Assembly: GCA_002506275.1 (NCBI GenBank)
Contig: DAXG01000022.1
Location: forward strand, 12,347 to 36,113
Direction of reading: 5' to 3'
Source of the DNA: Euryarchaeota archaeon UBA259
GTDB lineage: Archaea; Thermoplasmatota; Poseidoniia; Poseidoniales; Poseidoniaceae
Length of the DNA: 23,767 nucleotides
In this document: piece after piece, positions 23,152 to 23,767 of the stretch
Layout of the letters: every line of letters starts with the position of its first letter
Numbering within the stretch: position 1 is the stretch's first letter
Notes under the pieces: generated by a model
Told to the model about the DNA's origin: nothing
Seen by the model: only the letters and a program-made list of their open reading frames with translations
The model's database searches: none
Program-made: the position numbers and the translations under genes

Positions 23152-23500
23152 TTGGCGCATTGCGTCGCGCCTTTGATATAGGGTCGGTATGTTCCAGTAT
23201 GTAGAGGGAACGTTGGGTTCCCTAGAACCAACCCGTGAAAAACGATGCATTTGGAGGAACAATACAAGGACAGTTACAAGAGTGAAAAACGCATGACTCA
23301 GAAGCAGTCATCGCTCAACAACATCAACAGAGTTGTTGCTAAAAACACGCTTGTAAAAACCTTGAAATCAACCACATTCCAGTGCGCAGCATCGTTTGAA
23401 TCCCAAAAAGCCACTCCCACCATGTGGGCTGGGCTTTTGGAAAGAGAGAACAGCGGGTTCTCTGTGTAAAAACACCAAAAACAAAAGGAAGTGAAAAAAC
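23152..23500 (+). other. 349-base gap rich in hairpins, no convincing gene
   Basis: By eye it holds six to seven stems in series, all in plus orientation: ggcgc/gcgcc (23154-23171, probably the end of the 244-residue gene); gttgg(g)ttc/gaaccaac with loop ccta (23212-23232); gc-atgact/agtcat-gc (23291-23314); caacaac/gttgttg (23316-23338); ccaaaa(a)gcc/ggcttttgg enclosing cccac/gtggg (23403-23440); agagaac/gttctct (23445-23463); and a small gtgt/acac (23464-23474). Between them lie A-rich stretches. A frame at 23245-23469 exists but its hydrophilic product has no family look and no SD. The gap most likely is a long leader of the downstream secreted-protein gene or an uncharacterised small RNA. 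Confidence 0.5.
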
Positions 23501-23767
23501 ATGAAAACGAAAATGATGAGCGTGCTACTAGCTTTGTTCCTCGCCCTTTCAGCAGTTTCGGCTGCTTCAGGCGACGGTTCTGACCCCCTCGACCCTTCAG
23601 ACGGCGGTGCCGACTGGGACGGCGATGGTTTGACGAACTCTGAGGAGCAATCTCAAGGCACGAATATGAACAATGCAGACAGCGATGGCGATGGTCTACC
23701 CGATGGTTGGGAAGTTGCTAACGGACTGAACCCCACCAATGGTGGTGACGGAAACGCAGACCCTGAT
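23501..23767 (+). CDS. Secreted protein with thrombospondin type 3-like calcium-binding repeats, truncated by the window
   Basis: 89 residues are visible; the frame is open at the window end. KTKMMSVLLALFLALSAVSA is a clean Sec signal peptide with an AxA-like cleavage site. The mature part is acidic and carries repeated DxDxDG loops (DWDGDGLTNSEEQ, DSDGDGLPDGWEVANGLNP), the TSP3/dockerin-like calcium-binding pattern common in large archaeal and bacterial surface proteins. The usual TNxEE and GWExxxGLNP spacing is present. aggaag lies 10 bases before the ATG. The protein probably continues for hundreds of residues, with adhesin, peptidase or matrix roles equally possible. Confidence 0.85.
   Translation, partial: MKTKMMSVLLALFLALSAVSAASGDGSDPLDPSDGGADWDGDGLTNSEEQSQGTNMNNADSDGDGLPDGWEVANGLNPTNGGDGNADPD

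Noticed and set aside
23212..23232. gttgggt...aaccaac pattern resembling an integron attC core.
   Set aside because: The left core fits GTTRRRY, but the right side does not fit RYYYAAC, there is no second pair of cores, and no integrase gene is present. It is an ordinary hairpin.
23245..23469. A 74-codon frame upstream of the secreted TSP3 protein.
   Set aside because: No SD, no domain pattern, and its bases are occupied by four or more strong hairpins, so a structured RNA or leader fits better. It remains a weak alternative.
23152..23500. RNase P RNA or SRP RNA in the hairpin-rich gap.
   Set aside because: I find none of the conserved blocks expected for either RNA, and the stems are short and serial rather than forming a long closing helix.
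1..23767. CRISPR array, insertion sequence, integrase, toxin-antitoxin or defence cassette.
   Set aside because: No regularly spaced direct repeats, no terminal inverted repeats flanking a transposase-like frame, and no nuclease, helicase or integrase motif in any real gene.

Overview
The window looks like a piece of a planktonic euryarchaeal chromosome, most likely Marine Group II / Poseidoniia. This is inference from gene content, not a database match. Archaeal markers are a group II chaperonin (thermosome), an archaeal-type DnaG with a TOPRIM core, TATA-like boxes 25-45 bases ahead of several genes, and a tRNA-Cys with no encoded CCA. Alongside them sit bacterial-type purine enzymes (PurH, PurN), many acidic coiled-coil or membrane-anchored proteins of unknown function, and secreted proteins with DxDxDG calcium-binding repeats. 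Coding density is high, and several convergent pairs abut or overlap by a few bases.

Layout. 1-459: end of a coiled-coil, tail-anchored protein. 541-2139: a divergent thermosome subunit. 2216-5309: purH, a DUF6356-like mini-protein, a DUF454/YbaN-like membrane protein (opposite strand) and purN. 5314-7161: a compact minus-strand operon, transcribed TerB-like, helical-repeat-like protein, 69-residue protein, MobA-like nucleotidyltransferase. 7162-7376: a divergent control region. Its plus-strand leader to dnaG holds an SD-led 34-codon upstream ORF that spans a perfect UUCG hairpin followed by T6. 7377-8621: dnaG. 8663-12799: a proline-rich membrane protein facing a 969-residue coiled-coil protein with degenerate internal repeats. 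12916-16097: a 763-residue TPR protein followed by two tandem DUF4190-like paralogues. 16100-18184: divergent secreted proteins (a possible HmuY-like one and a GSDH beta-propeller). 18171-19483: a class I/II aminotransferase behind a 15-bp palindrome, then tRNA-Cys. 19623-22261: a large extracellular membrane protein coupled to a GNAT acetyltransferase. 22417-23151: an orphan protein. 23152-23500: a hairpin-rich gap leading into a secreted TSP3-type protein cut by the window end.

How genes fit together. PurN and PurH catalyse the two 10-formyl-THF-dependent formyl transfers of purine synthesis, so this lineage appears to use the folate route rather than PurT/PurP. The TPR, coiled-coil, Q-rich and proline-rich membrane proteins look like envelope or scaffold components, but nothing in the sequence fixes a function. 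I see no CRISPR array, insertion sequence, integrase or phage cassette. The most unusual signals are regulatory: the dnaG leader, the palindrome ahead of the aminotransferase, the hairpin-rich stretch at 23152-23500, and the degenerate repeats of the 969-residue protein.
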